Origin: Bermanella sp049115935
GTDB lineage: Bacteria; Pseudomonadota; Gammaproteobacteria; Pseudomonadales; Oceanobacteraceae
Assembly: GCA_049115935.1 (NCBI GenBank)
Contig: JAGDZK010000032.1
Span: 16,441 to 80,440 of the forward strand
Length of the DNA: 64,000 nucleotides
Direction: 5' to 3'
Below, piece after piece: positions 27,149 through 36,144 of the stretch; positions within the stretch are counted from its first letter, which is position 1, and every line of letters starts with the position of its first letter. The notes under the pieces were generated by a model. The model worked only from the letters and a program-made list of their open reading frames with translations, was not told where the DNA came from and did not search any database. The translations under genes and the position numbers were made by a program.

Positions 27149-28528
27149 ATGGATCAGCAAGTCGAAAATTTAAAAATGCCGCCTAATTCTGCGGACGCTG
27201 AACAATCCGTCATTGGCGGCTTGATGCTGGATAACCGTGCGTTTGAGGTGGTATCTGAGCGCTTGCAAACCGATGACTTTTATCGACACAGTCATCGCTT
27301 AATCTATCAAGTCATTTGCACGCTCGCCGAAAAAGAAAAGCCGTTTGATGTTTTAACATTAAGCGATGAACTTGAAGGCTTAGAAGAACTAGAAAATATA
27401 GGTGGTTTAGATTACTTATCTGACCTTGTTGAGCGCACGCCATCTGCTGCCAACATTGCCGCCTATGCTGACATCGTAAAAGAAAAAGCCTTACTGCGCC
27501 GCTTAGCAGAAGCCGCAACCGACATTGCCGGCAGTGCTTATAACAACAAAGGCCAAGACCCGTTAAGTTTGATCAGTGATGCCGAAAAACGCATTGCAGA
27601 AGTGGCAGAAGGGGGCGGCAAAAAAGATTCCGGCCCTGAGCACGTTAACCCGATCATGTCCCGTACCCTTGAAAAGATTGAAGAGCTTTTCAACATGGAA
27701 GACGGTCTCACCGGTTTAACCACAGGTTTCACTGATCTAGATAAACGCACCAATGGTTTCCAAACCGCTGACCTAGTGATTGTGGCGGGTCGCCCGTCTA
27801 TGGGTAAAACCACTTTCGCCATGAACTTATGTGAAAACGCATTGCTCGAAACCGGCCGCCCGGTATTGGTGTTCAGTATGGAGATGCCCAAAGAAGCCAT
27901 CTTAATGCGTATGTATTCATCGGTGGGTCGCATTCCCTCGAATAAATTACGAAGTGGTAAGTTAGATGAAGAGGATTGGCCAAAGCTGACCTCGGCATTC
28001 AATATGCTCAAAGACAAACCGCTTTATATTGACGATACCGCGGCACTGACGCCACAAGAAATGCGCGCCCGTTGTCGTCGTGTATACCGTGAAAATAATA
28101 ATGACCTTGGTTTGGTGATGGTCGATTACCTTCAGCTAATGACAGTTGCAGGTAAGAGTGAAGGGCGTACTCAAGAAATTTCTGAAATTTCGCGTTCTTT
28201 AAAAGCCATCGCGAAAGAATTCGGTTGCCCAGTGGTTGCCCTATCTCAGTTAAACCGCTCATTGGAGCAACGCCCCAATAAACGCCCCGTTATGTCGGAC
28301 TTGCGTGAGTCGGGCGCTATCGAGCAGGATGCGGATATCATCGCGTTTATCTATCGTGACGAAGTATATAACGAAGACTCCCCAGATAAAGGCATCGGTG
28401 AAATCATTATTGGTAAACACCGTAACGGTGAAATCGGCACCGACCGATTAGCCTTTATTGGTAAATATACCCGCTTTGAAAACTTAGCCCCAGGGTTTTA
28501 TGAAGGGCGCGAGTTTGATGATGAATAA
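27149..28528 (+). CDS. dnaB: Replicative DNA helicase DnaB
   Basis: A 459-residue hexameric helicase of the replisome. The N-terminal DnaG-interacting domain spans about residues 1-120 (NSADAEQSVIGGLMLD). The RecA-like core has Walker A GRPSMGKTT at 214-222, Walker B region LVMVDYLQLM, and PVVALSQLNRSLEQRPNKRP with the DnaB H4 motif. It ends with the arginine-finger region ADIIAFIYRDEVY. No intein or insertion. It stands alone here, not behind rplI as in many gammaproteobacteria. Confidence 0.98.
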   Translation: MDQQVENLKMPPNSADAEQSVIGGLMLDNRAFEVVSERLQTDDFYRHSHRLIYQVICTLAEKEKPFDVLTLSDELEGLEELENIGGLDYLSDLVERTPSAANIAAYADIVKEKALLRRLAEAATDIAGSAYNNKGQDPLSLISDAEKRIAEVAEGGGKKDSGPEHVNPIMSRTLEKIEELFNMEDGLTGLTTGFTDLDKRTNGFQTADLVIVAGRPSMGKTTFAMNLCENALLETGRPVLVFSMEMPKEAILMRMYSSVGRIPSNKLRSGKLDEEDWPKLTSAFNMLKDKPLYIDDTAALTPQEMRARCRRVYRENNNDLGLVMVDYLQLMTVAGKSEGRTQEISEISRSLKAIAKEFGCPVVALSQLNRSLEQRPNKRPVMSDLRESGAIEQDADIIAFIYRDEVYNEDSPDKGIGEIIIGKHRNGEIGTDRLAFIGKYTRFENLAPGFYEGREFDDE

Positions 28529-28589
28529 TTAATTAAAAACTTTTTAAAATTTAAACTTATAAAAATAATAAAATATAAAGGACTACTCC

Positions 28590-30122
28590 ATGTTGTTGCG
28601 TTCGATTTTTCTGCTGCTGTTTTCTTCGCAGGCATTTTCGGCTGGTATTACCATTGATGTTGATCTAAATATGACAATTGATGCGATTAAGTACATAGAT
28701 CAAGAATCGGATGATACTAATTTGTATGCTTATTTAGATATCATTGAACAGTGCCCGGAACCCTCGACCACTCAGGCGGATGCTGAAACTAACAATGCAG
28801 ATTTAAATGCATTTTTAAGTGAATCAGGTTTTACATTAGCCACAGAAAAAACCACGTTTGATGGTTCTAACCTCGACAACTTTCAATTCCACCAGGATGG
28901 CACATGGACGGCTTATGATGATATTAATCGCAAGTTAGTACGTAACTGGGACGAGGGTTGCCCACATGCTCCAAGGTCAATTAAATTTGATACTAATTAT
29001 GAAAATGTACATACAGTTGGTATTTCAAAAGAATTAGGTATGGCTTATTTCAATAGCGATACTGATGGCGATATATTTGATTTAGCAGAAGAATCTGAAA
29101 ATAACTTAGCTTGGTTAGACGAAAAACCTGAAGGTGAAATAAAAGATTTATTTTGGCTAGATGATATTCTGTTTGCCCATATAGTAGGTGGTATCAATAC
29201 CGGAGTCTGGCAGGTAAAACCTCAATGGCAAAAGAGAATGAATACCTCATTAACTGCGACCGCTGATATTTTAGATACTGAAGCAGGACTGATGGGAGTG
29301 TCTAAAGAATCCTCTCTTAAAGTGCAGTGGCTAGAGCAGAGCAAAGGTCATACTTACACATTTCATGCTAGTGGTGTGAAAGGGTATCAAGTATATCCTT
29401 TTAATAATGGTACGGTGTTAGCGGCTCAATCTCAGAATGCTTGGAAGTTTCAATGGATTAAATTTGGTGAAAAAGAACAGGTAGTGACATTCTCCAAGCC
29501 GGTTAACGATTTGATTGCATGTGAAAATACGGATGACTATTTGTTTTGCTTTGATAGACGAGAGTCTGGTGAAATATTTATTTGGCGAATGATGATTCCC
29601 TTGTTCGGTTTTCCTGTTTTTGTGTTAGATTCTAAGTTTACAGCTGATCTGATAAGTGAGGATGCGGATATTATTGCAATTCAGATATCAGATTCTCATC
29701 GATTAATAACCATTATAGATGAAGAAAAAGTAGGTCTAGTGAAAGTAAGCAGTACTGGAAGTGCTTATCGTCTAATTAATGAATCCGCAATATTTAGTAA
29801 ATTGTCTTCAACAAAACAAGCTCATGTTTATTTAACTGAGTCTGAATTAAACTTACTTACTGTCAATCAGCAAGCAGTATCCCCCTTTCTACCTTATCTA
29901 GTTTCTCAGTCTGAAGTGTTTAAAGAGATTGAAGAAATTGAAGGAGAAAAAGAAGTAGAGGTTAAACCTGAAGAGCCAGTTGAAGAAGAGCTTGAAGAGC
30001 GCGAAGAAACTTCAGATGAAGAACCAAGGCCTCGTGCTGAAATAAGTGGTGCTTTTTCACCTTATTATTTGTTTGCGTTAATGCTGTTGTTAATCACTGG
30101 TCGACGTAAAACGACTTTATAA
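28590..30122 (+). CDS. Unknown secreted protein with C-terminal membrane anchor
   Basis: A 510-residue protein with a signal peptide (LLRSIFLLLFSSQAFSAG), an AAGGACTACTCC ribosome site, and no family that I recognise. The body has repeated strand-rich segments with few cysteines. Residues about 447-484 are very acidic (EEIEEIEGEKEVEVKPEEPV). The end is a hydrophobic helix followed by basic residues (YLFALMLLLITGRRKTTL), like the tripartite sorting tails of GlyGly-CTERM type but without a clear Gly-Gly. Base composition is AT-richer than its neighbours. Function unknown. Confidence 0.75.
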   Translation: MLLRSIFLLLFSSQAFSAGITIDVDLNMTIDAIKYIDQESDDTNLYAYLDIIEQCPEPSTTQADAETNNADLNAFLSESGFTLATEKTTFDGSNLDNFQFHQDGTWTAYDDINRKLVRNWDEGCPHAPRSIKFDTNYENVHTVGISKELGMAYFNSDTDGDIFDLAEESENNLAWLDEKPEGEIKDLFWLDDILFAHIVGGINTGVWQVKPQWQKRMNTSLTATADILDTEAGLMGVSKESSLKVQWLEQSKGHTYTFHASGVKGYQVYPFNNGTVLAAQSQNAWKFQWIKFGEKEQVVTFSKPVNDLIACENTDDYLFCFDRRESGEIFIWRMMIPLFGFPVFVLDSKFTADLISEDADIIAIQISDSHRLITIIDEEKVGLVKVSSTGSAYRLINESAIFSKLSSTKQAHVYLTESELNLLTVNQQAVSPFLPYLVSQSEVFKEIEEIEGEKEVEVKPEEPVEEELEEREETSDEEPRPRAEISGAFSPYYLFALMLLLITGRRKTTL

Positions 30123-30131
30123 AATACAATA

Positions 30132-30170
30132 AAAAACGGCAGTCTTTTAATGAAAGACTGCCGTTTTTTA
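30132..30170. terminator. Strong bidirectional terminator
   Basis: AAAAACGGCAGTCTTT (30132-30147) pairs with AAAGACTGCCGTTTTT (30153-30168) around TAATG, with A-run before and T-run after. It separates the unknown plus-strand gene from convergent rsmC. Confidence 0.93.
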
Positions 30171-30205
30171 TACCTGCTGATTTTAATTTAATAGCCTAGA
30201 TAGGA

Positions 30206-31222
30206 TTAATTTCTGCTGCGCATAATCCCTTCGCACTGAATTACTTTAAAGCCATTTTCTTTGGCGACTGTTGTTACGCCTTTAAAGTTCTCACGCAAGA
30301 TTACTTCGTAATTTAAAAATTCATTAGCAACAATGAGTAGCTTACCGCTTAGTTTTAAATACTCTTTTGCTTGCTTTAAAAAGGCTTCTGTCACGTTGTA
30401 ATCGGTTTTGATGCCTTGATGAAACGGAGGGTTGCTGACAATCCAGTTATAGCGTCCTTCGATTTCGCTAAAGCCATCGCTGGCAAAGGCTTCGGTGAAT
30501 TCAATTTGATTGCTCTCGATGTTGGCTTGTGCGCTTTTAACCGCTAAGAAATCATCGTCAATCATTTCGATCTCTTCATACTCACGGTTTTGACTGATGT
30601 AGCTGGCAATGGTGCCGGTGCCACAGCCAAAATCTAAAATGCGGCCTTTTAATTTACGTGGTAAATATTTTAATAAAACCTGTGTGCCTTTATCCAGCTT
30701 CTCTTGGCTAAATACACCGGGTAATGAGCGCAGGGTTAAATCGTGTTCGTTTGCATGACTGATATAATAATCATCAAGATTAAATGTGGTTTTACGTTGT
30801 GGGCCTTGAGCGCAAACAATGGCGCTGTGTTTGCCCATGGCCATTTTTTCAATGCTGTTAAAATCGTCTTTTAGGTTTTTACCTAAGCTTTTAATGCCTC
30901 CTTTGTTTTCACCCACAAACCAAATCTCACCATCTTCGCTTAAGGCACTCATGGCGTAATCTAAAACATACTGCAAACGTGCTTTGGCTTTAGGCAGGTA
31001 AATCACAATACTGGAATAGGTTTGTGCTAACGGCGCGCACACGTTAGTGCAGCTATAACCCATGTTTTGATACTGCAGTTGTACGGCATAACTAAAACTG
31101 GCCACGTGCCAAGTAGGTTCATCTAGCTCATGGGCTAAATCATCACGGGGCGGGTTAATGAGTAGGGCGTTTTGGGGTAAGTCTTGTTGCAGCAATAGCT
31201 GGCTAGGCAGGGATAGGCTCAT
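30206..31222 (-). CDS. rsmC: 16S rRNA m2G1207 methyltransferase RsmC
   Basis: A 338-residue protein with a degenerate N-terminal methyltransferase-like half and a catalytic C-terminal half. The SAM site is ILDFGCGTGTIASYI near residues 196-210 and the catalytic NPPFHQG motif is near residue 265. IWFVGENKGGIKSLGK in the first half and LPGVFSQEKLDKGTQVLL at the junction are characteristic of RsmC. RlmG shares NPPFHQG but is usually longer. Monocistronic. Confidence 0.88.
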   Translation of the reverse strand: MSLSLPSQLLLQQDLPQNALLINPPRDDLAHELDEPTWHVASFSYAVQLQYQNMGYSCTNVCAPLAQTYSSIVIYLPKAKARLQYVLDYAMSALSEDGEIWFVGENKGGIKSLGKNLKDDFNSIEKMAMGKHSAIVCAQGPQRKTTFNLDDYYISHANEHDLTLRSLPGVFSQEKLDKGTQVLLKYLPRKLKGRILDFGCGTGTIASYISQNREYEEIEMIDDDFLAVKSAQANIESNQIEFTEAFASDGFSEIEGRYNWIVSNPPFHQGIKTDYNVTEAFLKQAKEYLKLSGKLLIVANEFLNYEVILRENFKGVTTVAKENGFKVIQCEGIMRSRN

Positions 31223-31369
31223 TAGGCATCACTTTAATTTCAATGGGGCTATTGTAGTGAAAATGGCCTGTTTCAGCCAGTAATGCTGTGATTAAGATTG
31301 TTTCAAGTGAGGTGTGATGGGAGAGGTCATGGGTGCTGCAATCAGCACCCATGTGACTTGAGCCGCTAA

Positions 31370-31873
31370 TTAAAACTCAAACACAGCGTTTAGCTGATAA
31401 GACTGAGATAAGTCTTTGTTCACATATTCAAGACGTAATAGCGCTTGAGGATTTAAGCGGTATTGACCACCAAAACCCATTAATAGGCCGTCATCACCAC
31501 CTAGCCCAAAACCCAAACGTGCAATAGCCGATAACTTGTTGTTGATTTCAGGTAGATGTTTAGCTGCAACGCCCGCTGCCCAAATGCCATCTGCGTCTTC
31601 GTCAGATCCTGTGTAAAATTCACCACTTTGGATAAAGCCCGCTTCAGCTGAAATATCAATGCCGCTTACTTCACCGTATTCGTAGCCGGCAAACATTTGA
31701 AAGCCACTGGCCTTGCCGTCGGTGCCACCTATTGAGGATGTATCGATACGGTTGTGGTTGATACCTGCACCTAGATACACCTTTTTCATGTCGATTTTTT
31801 CGGCTTCTTGCGCAGATGCGCAGTAACCAAAACACATGCTAACTAGGGCCAGTGCTGTCAATACTAACTTCAT
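31370..31873 (-). CDS. Small outer-membrane beta-barrel protein
   Basis: A 167-residue protein with a signal peptide ending near CASAQ and an AAGGGAATC ribosome site. The rest is an eight-strand-like barrel with alternating segments (FQMFAGYEYGEVSGIDISAE, ALLRLEYVNKDLSQSYQLNA) and a terminal Phe (VFEF). It resembles the OmpA/OmpW-like small barrels; no specific function. The gene is alone between rsmC and srkA. Confidence 0.75.
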   Translation of the reverse strand: MKLVLTALALVSMCFGYCASAQEAEKIDMKKVYLGAGINHNRIDTSSIGGTDGKASGFQMFAGYEYGEVSGIDISAEAGFIQSGEFYTGSDEDADGIWAAGVAAKHLPEINNKLSAIARLGFGLGGDDGLLMGFGGQYRLNPQALLRLEYVNKDLSQSYQLNAVFEF

Positions 31874-31952
31874 GATGATTCCCTTTTATATTTAATTTGG
31901 CCGGCAGTTTACCCATACCGGCGATTTGTGCAAAGTACTAAGAGCAATTTGG

Positions 31953-32948
31953 TTAACCAATTAACTGCAATGGATGCTCCTGTAAAGCGGAAAACTGTTC
32001 ACGTAGAGTGAGAATTTCATCGGACCAATAACGGGCCGTATTAAACCAAGGGAACGCCATTTTAAAGGCCGGGTCGTCCCAGCGTTTAGCCAGCCAAGCG
32101 CTGTAATGCATTAGACGCATGGTGCGCAGTACTTCGATTAGGGGGATTTGATCGGCCGGAAACGGCAGAAACATTTCATAACCACGGGCCATGGCCGCCA
32201 GTTGAGCTTGCATTTGATCGCGATCACCATTTAATAGCATCCACATATCTTGGATACGCGGTGCACGAATACAATCATCAAGGTCCAACATATAGGGTTG
32301 GTCGTGCTGCCAGATTAAATTACTGGCATGCAGATCCCCGTGCACCAGTTGCATTTTAGGGTTGTGCCACTGCTCATCTAACAAGTTACAAATATCCAAA
32401 CTCAGGGATTCATAGGCTGGCAGTAAGCCGTCTTCAATAAAGTGATTGTCCAGCAAAAATTGACGACTATCGCGGGCAAATTTCTGTGGTGTCATATCAC
32501 CACGGTGGTCACATTCAACGGCATTGGCTGTTTGATGCAAGCGGGCAACTAAACGGCCCATTTGCTCAAAGTCGTCTAGGTTTTCAATGTGTCCGCTGTG
32601 GCCGCCCTGTTTAGGAAACAGTGCAATAAAAAACCCTTGGTATTCAAACAGGCTTTCACCCTTGATTTGCATAGGGGCAATAACCGGTAGTTCGTCTTCT
32701 TGGGCAAATAAGCTGAATTCGTGTTCTTGCAATATGGTTTCACGGTTCCAGCGTCCAGGGCGATAAAACTTAGCCACGATGTCCTTTTGTTCTTCAATGC
32801 CAATTTGGTACACACGGTTTTCATAACTATTAAGGGCTAATTGGTGTCCGCTGGTCATCCAGCCTAATGGCTCAATGATGCTATCAATGGCATTAAGTAC
32901 CGTATCAGGAGTGAGTTGCTCGTATGGGTGGGGCAAAGGCTGTGACAT
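31953..32948 (-). CDS. srkA: Stress response kinase SrkA (YihE)
   Basis: A 331-residue serine/threonine kinase of the YihE group with an aminoglycoside-phosphotransferase fold. It has LNSYENRVYQIG and DIVAKFYRPGRWNRETILQE (nucleotide site) at the start. The catalytic loop is LVHGDLHASNLIW and the metal-binding Asp is in MLDLDDCIRAPR. SrkA protects E. coli from envelope and Cpx-related stress. In E. coli it precedes dsbA; here it is upstream of nothing obvious and adjacent to comF. Confidence 0.93.
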   Translation of the reverse strand: MSQPLPHPYEQLTPDTVLNAIDSIIEPLGWMTSGHQLALNSYENRVYQIGIEEQKDIVAKFYRPGRWNRETILQEHEFSLFAQEDELPVIAPMQIKGESLFEYQGFFIALFPKQGGHSGHIENLDDFEQMGRLVARLHQTANAVECDHRGDMTPQKFARDSRQFLLDNHFIEDGLLPAYESLSLDICNLLDEQWHNPKMQLVHGDLHASNLIWQHDQPYMLDLDDCIRAPRIQDMWMLLNGDRDQMQAQLAAMARGYEMFLPFPADQIPLIEVLRTMRLMHYSAWLAKRWDDPAFKMAFPWFNTARYWSDEILTLREQFSALQEHPLQLIG

Positions 32949-33697
32949 GTGCTCTAGGTCAACTCAGTATGAAAGTAAGGTCAGGCAGTTTACTGGCTTA
33001 TGGTTAGGCTTGCGAGCGAGAATATAACGGATTAACGCTCAAGGGGTGTTCGAGCAAGACAGGCTAATGTGACACTTTTTGCTCCATGTTTCTTTAGTAC
33101 CAAAGCGGCCGCGTGACAAGTTGCCCCTGTGGTGAGCACATCATCAACTAATAAAATATTTTTGCCTTTAATCTGTTGAGCCAAAGAGTTTCTGACGCTA
33201 AAGGCGCGACGCATATTTGATTGGCGCTGGCCTTTGTCTAGCCCTTGTTGGCTTTGGGTTGCTTTTGTGCGGGTCAGGCCATGCCATAAAGGGATATCAA
33301 GAGACTGGCTAAGGCGATTGGCCAGTAATCCGGTGGGGTTGTGCCCACGCCATATAAGCTTTTGCCAATGGTAGGGCATGGGCAAAACCGCATCAAATCG
33401 GTAGGTGAGTAATTGCTCACTTAACGTGTGTCAAGGCACTCAAGGCCAAGGACTTTACTGCTACGTTTTAACTTTTGAATCAACCCCGCTACAGGGCCCT
33501 GAAACAAAAACGGGCATATAACCTGGTCAAATGCTTGGAGGTGCTTTAAACACTCGCCGCAAATATGGCCGTGCTGGTTTGGCTCGGCGCATTGTGGGCA
33601 ATGAGTGCCCAAGGGAGGCAGCGTTTCAATGCATAGGTGGCAGATATTCTGTGGGCTAGGAGATAGGCAGAATATGCATTGCTTGATAAATATACTA

Positions 33698-33729
33698 TTG
33701 TAAACCAGTTTAATTCTAGTGGTTGACTG
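33698..33729 (+). promoter_or_regulatory. Candidate BirA operator upstream of bioB
   Basis: TTGTAAACC (33698-33706), 14 bases, then GGTTGACTG (33721-33729). BirA operators in bacteria have the form TTGTAAACC-N14 to N16-GGTTTACAA. The left half is a perfect match and the right half keeps GGTT-AC. It lies about 118 bp before the bioB start and overlaps the predicted -35 element, so holo-BirA with biotin would repress the bio operon. It is inside the extreme 5' end of the divergent comF frame. Confidence 0.85.
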
Positions 33730-33750
33730 CCTAAAATAAGCGGCTAATAT
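33723..33750 (+). promoter_or_regulatory. Predicted sigma70 promoter of the bio operon
   Basis: TTGACT (33723-33728), a 16-base spacer and TAATAT (33745-33750). The -35 element lies within the right half of the candidate BirA operator, giving a simple repression mechanism. Confidence 0.65.
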
Positions 33751-33846
33751 ACCAGTCACGATTTCATCCTACTTGGCCAGCCATAAGCCTGCCATTTGAG
33801 AATAAATAAAACCAGCACCACACGTAGGATCTGGTAAGGAAGCATT

Positions 33847-34905
33847 ATGAGCGCAACACAAACACAAGATATTCGTCACGATTGGAGTCGGCAAGAAGTT
33901 CAAGCGTTGTTTGACCTGCCGTTCAACGACTTGTTGTTTCAAGCTCAAGTGGTGCACCGTCAACACTTTAATCCAAACGAAGTGCAAGTGAGCACTCTGC
34001 TTTCCATTAAAACCGGCTCATGCCCAGAAGACTGCAAATACTGCCCACAATCGGCTCACTATAATACTGGCCTAGAAAAGCAGCGTTTAATGGAAGTAGA
34101 AGCGGTATTAAAAAAAGCCGCCGAAGCCAAAGCGAAAGGCTCAAGCCGTTTTTGTATGGGCGCCGCTTGGAAAAACCCTAATAAACGCGACATGCCCTAT
34201 GTGCTCGAAATGGTCAAAGGCGTAAAAGCCATGGGTCTAGAAACCTGCATGACCTTGGGTATGCTTAATGAAGATCAAGCCGATGAACTTGCCGATGCAG
34301 GCTTGGATTACTACAACCACAATCTTGATACCAGCCCAGAATTTTACGACAAAATCATTACCACCCGTAGTTATGGAGATCGTCTTGATACACTGCAACA
34401 TGTGCGTGATAGCGGCATGAAAATTTGCTCAGGTGGCATTATTGGCATGGGCGAAAATCAAAATGACCGCATCGGTTTGTTGGTGCAATTAGCTAATTTA
34501 CCGGTTCAGCCAGAAAGTGTGCCAATCAACATGTTGGTTAAAGTAAAAGGCACACCACTTGAAGATGTGGATAACCTAGATCCATTTGAATTTGTGCGTT
34601 GTATTGCCATCGCTCGAATCTTAATGCCAAAATCCCATGTGCGTTTAAGTGCAGGCCGCGAAGAAATGAGCGATGAGATGCAAGCCATGTGCTTTATGGC
34701 CGGTGCCAACTCTATTTTTTATGGTGAGTGTTTATTAACGACACCAAACCCAGAAGCCCATGCTGACATGCAATTGTTTAAGCGTTTGGGTTTACGCCCA
34801 GAGCAAGCCATTGTGGATCACGATGATAGTGCTCAAGCCGATGTGCTTAGCAAACAAATCGAGAAAAACGATACGGCTAAACCTTTTTACGACGCCACTG
34901 TATAA
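33847..34905 (+). CDS. bioB: Biotin synthase BioB
   Basis: A 352-residue radical SAM enzyme that inserts sulfur into dethiobiotin. The radical-SAM cluster is held by C59, C63 and C66 in GSCPEDCKYCPQ. The Fe2S2-binding region includes GLETCMTLGML, YYNHNLDTSPEFY and KICSGGIIGMGE, and the conserved Arg lies in VRLSAGREEMS. TAAGGAAGC gives a good ribosome site. It is first in the bioBFHCD operon, and a terminator-like hairpin separates it from bioF. Confidence 0.98.
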   Translation: MSATQTQDIRHDWSRQEVQALFDLPFNDLLFQAQVVHRQHFNPNEVQVSTLLSIKTGSCPEDCKYCPQSAHYNTGLEKQRLMEVEAVLKKAAEAKAKGSSRFCMGAAWKNPNKRDMPYVLEMVKGVKAMGLETCMTLGMLNEDQADELADAGLDYYNHNLDTSPEFYDKIITTRSYGDRLDTLQHVRDSGMKICSGGIIGMGENQNDRIGLLVQLANLPVQPESVPINMLVKVKGTPLEDVDNLDPFEFVRCIAIARILMPKSHVRLSAGREEMSDEMQAMCFMAGANSIFYGECLLTTPNPEAHADMQLFKRLGLRPEQAIVDHDDSAQADVLSKQIEKNDTAKPFYDATV

Positions 34906-34920
34906 GGTGCATGAACCCAT

Positions 34921-34953
34921 AAATAAAAGTCAGAATCTTCTGACTTTTATTTT
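34921..34953 (+). terminator. Terminator-like hairpin between bioB and bioF
   Basis: AAATAAAAGTCAG (34921-34933) pairs with CTGACTTTTATTT (34940-34952) around AATCTT, with T residues in the 3' arm. It lies 20 bp before bioF and may lower expression of the downstream genes relative to bioB. Confidence 0.75.
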
Positions 34954-34973
34954 GTGTTTATTCAATCTGCATT

Positions 34974-36143
34974 ATGCCTTTTGACTTATCCCAAGATTTA
35001 AATCAGCGCCGTGAGCAAAATCTGTATCGAGCTACCCGTTTATCACAAAGCCCACAAGGGCCTGTAATGCAAATAGACGGCGCTGAGTATTTAACCTTTT
35101 GTTCTAACGATTACCTAGGTTTAGCCAATCACCCCGCATTAATTTCAGCGTTTCAACAAGCGGCTAATAAATTTGGCGTGGGTAGTGGTGCGGCGCACTT
35201 GGTAAATGGGCATAGTGTTTATCATCAAAAACTAGAAGAAGCATTGGCTGACTTTACGGGCCGAGAATCTGCACTGTTATTCAGTACAGGGTACATGGCA
35301 AACCTCGGTGTGATCACAGCGTTATTAAACAAGCAAGATGCGGTGTTTGAAGATAAATGGAATCACGCATCATTGTTAGATGCAGGCTTATTAAGCGGTG
35401 CACGCTTCCAGCGTTATCTACATAATGATATTGAAAACCTCACGACTCGTTTAAGCCGTTGTGAAGCACGCCGCAAATTAATCGTGACAGATGGTGTGTT
35501 TTCAATGGACGGTGACGCGGCTGATTTATCAGTGCTATCAAACACCGCAAAACAAAACGATGCTTGGCTGATGGTCGACGATGCTCATGGCTTAGGTGTA
35601 CTGGGTAAACATGGCGCGGGTATTTGTGAAGCACAAAACCAAAATCAACAAGATGTACAAATCCTAATGGGCACACTGGGCAAAGGCATGGGCACAGCCG
35701 GTGCGTTTGTAGCAGGTAGCAAAGAATTAATTGAATACCTAACCAACTTTGCTCGACCATATATTTATACAACCGCTATGCCAGCGGCCATTGCCGCAGC
35801 CACGTTAGCCAGTATTGATATTGTAAAAAATGAACCCCAGCGTCGAGAGCATTTACAAGCTTTAATTAAGCAGTTTAAAGCAGGTGCAAACCAACTGGGT
35901 TTGAACTTAATGGCATCCGATACGGCCATACAGCCCATATTAATTGGTGATGCTCAACAAGCACTCAATATGAGCGACAAACTAAAACAGCAAGGCATTA
36001 TGGTGACAGCCATTCGATCACCCACCGTTCCTGTGGGCAGTGCCCGCTTACGAGTGACGTTATCTGCCGCCCATACATCACAGCAAGTTGATCAATTATT
36101 GGGTGCCCTTGCAAAATTATCATCCACTTTGGAGCCTTTATAA
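34974..36143 (+). CDS. bioF: 8-amino-7-oxononanoate synthase BioF
   Basis: A 389-residue PLP enzyme that condenses pimeloyl-ACP with alanine. It has YLTFCSNDYLGLANHP at the start, FSTGYMANLGVITAL, MVDDAHGLGVLGKHGAG with the PLP-contacting Asp and His, and the PLP-lysine motif MGTLGKGMGTAGAFV. Arg in SARLRVTLSAAHT is present near the end. It is second in the operon and its stop is one base from the bioH start. Confidence 0.97.
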   Translation: MPFDLSQDLNQRREQNLYRATRLSQSPQGPVMQIDGAEYLTFCSNDYLGLANHPALISAFQQAANKFGVGSGAAHLVNGHSVYHQKLEEALADFTGRESALLFSTGYMANLGVITALLNKQDAVFEDKWNHASLLDAGLLSGARFQRYLHNDIENLTTRLSRCEARRKLIVTDGVFSMDGDAADLSVLSNTAKQNDAWLMVDDAHGLGVLGKHGAGICEAQNQNQQDVQILMGTLGKGMGTAGAFVAGSKELIEYLTNFARPYIYTTAMPAAIAAATLASIDIVKNEPQRREHLQALIKQFKAGANQLGLNLMASDTAIQPILIGDAQQALNMSDKLKQQGIMVTAIRSPTVPVGSARLRVTLSAAHTSQQVDQLLGALAKLSSTLEPL

Positions 36144-36144
36144 A

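Larger units (their letters stand above)
33032..33759 (-). pseudogene. comF: comF-like phosphoribosyltransferase, split by a frameshift
   Basis: Two minus-strand frames together encode one ComF protein. The N-terminal piece (33421-33759) has the zinc-finger cysteines (CIFC, CHLC, CPQC, CGEC) and VAGLIQKLKRSSKVLG. The C-terminal piece (33032-33385) has MPYHWQKLIWRGHNPTGLLA and the PRPP loop NILLVDDVLTTGATC. They meet at an (AC)n run, plus-strand GTGTGT near 33426-33431. Removing one AC pair joins LECLDT to TLSEQLLTYRFDAVLP in one frame. Either a real frameshift or a sequencing error. ComF proteins take part in DNA uptake during transformation. The start (here 33759) is uncertain because the first 30 residues are atypical. 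Confidence 0.85.

Noticed and set aside
33769..33987. Minus-strand frame over the bioB start
   Set aside because: Antisense to bioB with no ribosome site. The region is the bio promoter and coding start.
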